From NCBI GenBank assembly GCA_024697985.1, contig JAILRX010000009.1, positions 1-5,944 of the forward strand: a DNA stretch of 5,944 nt. The letters run 5' to 3'. The position numbers and the translations under genes were made by a program. The notes beneath the pieces are model-generated. The model had not been told where the DNA came from, searched no databases, and saw only the letters and a program-made list of their open reading frames with translations. This document shows, one piece after another, positions 5,676-5,944 of this stretch. The number at the start of each line of letters is the position of its first letter. Position 1 is the stretch's first letter. The stretch is from Treponemataceae bacterium (GTDB taxonomy: Bacteria > Spirochaetota > Spirochaetia > Treponematales > Treponemataceae).

Positions 5676-5944
5676 AAAAAGTCTCCTTATACTCGGTTCC
5701 ATATTTGGAAAACGAAATCTTGTAAATCTGTCTGGAAGAGAGAAACCTTACGAACCAGAGCGGAAAAGCCTTGAAAGCCTTTGCTTCCATCAGCCACTGC
5801 CCCTGCGGTAAAAGCTGCTTTCCATACGCAGGCGAATCCAGACGAAGATCATATCTTCTGGTCTGAATGTTTGAATCAATCGTCAGGCGAAAATCTGAAT
5901 TTCCTTTTTCAAAAAATGCCCAGCGGTCGTATGATAAAAACAAT
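5662..5944 (-). CDS. Polyphosphate polymerase (VTC) domain protein, C-terminal part only, cut by window edge
   Basis: The last 93 complete codons of a gene that enters from beyond base 5944, ending at TAA 5662-5664. Visible motifs in order are SYDRWAFF, FRLTIDSNIQTRR, LMEAKAFKAFPLWF and ISFSKYGTEY. These match the second half of the VTC/triphosphate-tunnel fold: the Arg-containing SY-x-R strand, the (R/L)TID strand, the ExK strand and the terminal SKYG motif. In characterised members, basic residues and the glutamate of the ExK strand line the tunnel that binds polyphosphate and metal. The first visible in-frame start-like codon, TTG 5943, encodes an internal Leu and is not a start. The gene overlaps the DUF4956 gene by 14 bases. 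Family knowledge suggests synthesis of inorganic polyphosphate from a nucleotide, but bacterial relatives beside DUF4956 have not all been tested, so activity is inferred. Confidence 0.87.
   Translation of the reverse strand, partial: LFLSYDRWAFFEKGNSDFRLTIDSNIQTRRYDLRLDSPAYGKQLLPQGQWLMEAKAFKAFPLWFVRFLSSRQIYKISFSKYGTEYKETFYGHV
5683..5688 (-). promoter_or_regulatory. Ribosome binding site that decides the DUF4956 protein start
   Basis: AAGGAG, seven bases before ATG 5675 and embedded in the coding sequence of the upstream gene. It rules in favour of 5675 over the in-frame ATG at 5702. Confidence 0.8.

Noticed and set aside
5676..5702. Longer start (ATG 5702) for the DUF4956 protein
   Set aside because: It has no ribosome site and would extend deeper into the VTC gene; ATG 5675 has AAGGAG at seven bases.

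Overview
Every gene recognised in this window lies on the minus strand. Base composition is moderate (A+T-rich intergenic DNA), Shine-Dalgarno sites of AGGAG type are clear, and there are lipoprotein and Sec signal peptides. The gene set suggests a host-associated anaerobe. My best guess is a spirochaete of the Treponema type (gut or rumen), because of the polyphosphate-polymerase-like/DUF4956/Cthe_2159-like cluster, the TetR plus paired ABC half-transporter locus and a GC-rich intergenic repeat. A Clostridia-type Firmicute is the main alternative. This is an inference from gene content, not a phylogenetic result.

Right-hand block (5944 down to 3334): an apparent four-gene operon. It holds the C-terminal end of a VTC-like polyphosphate polymerase domain protein (cut by the window edge), a DUF4956 membrane protein that overlaps it by 14 bases, and then two tandem paralogues of the Cthe_2159-type carbohydrate-binding beta-helix family. 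The first paralogue is a predicted lipoprotein and the second has an ordinary signal peptide. Gaps between the last three genes are only 20 and 3 bases, so the set is probably co-transcribed from a promoter outside the window. A plausible reading is an envelope system in which a membrane module and secreted polysaccharide- or polyanion-binding proteins work together; the actual chemistry is unknown.

Middle block (3333 to 2860): 474 bases without a convincing gene. It contains a GC-rich repeat-like segment, a partial second copy of its end in direct orientation 268 bases away, a 14-bp perfect inverted repeat beginning four bases after the operon's last stop codon, and a plus-strand terminator-like hairpin with no plus-strand gene in front of it. 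The AT-rich end holds the probable promoter of the regulator gene.

Left-hand block (2859 to 1): a TetR/AcrR-family regulator, then a complete ABC half-transporter (fused membrane and ATPase domains), then the start of a second half-transporter nine bases further on. The promoter of the transporter pair lies between regulator and transporter. It carries two different perfect palindromes, one sitting in the -35/-10 spacer and one at the predicted transcription start, which is the layout expected for a repressor-controlled transporter. The two half-transporters most likely form a heterodimer whose production is induced by a ligand of the regulator; the substrate cannot be read from the sequence.
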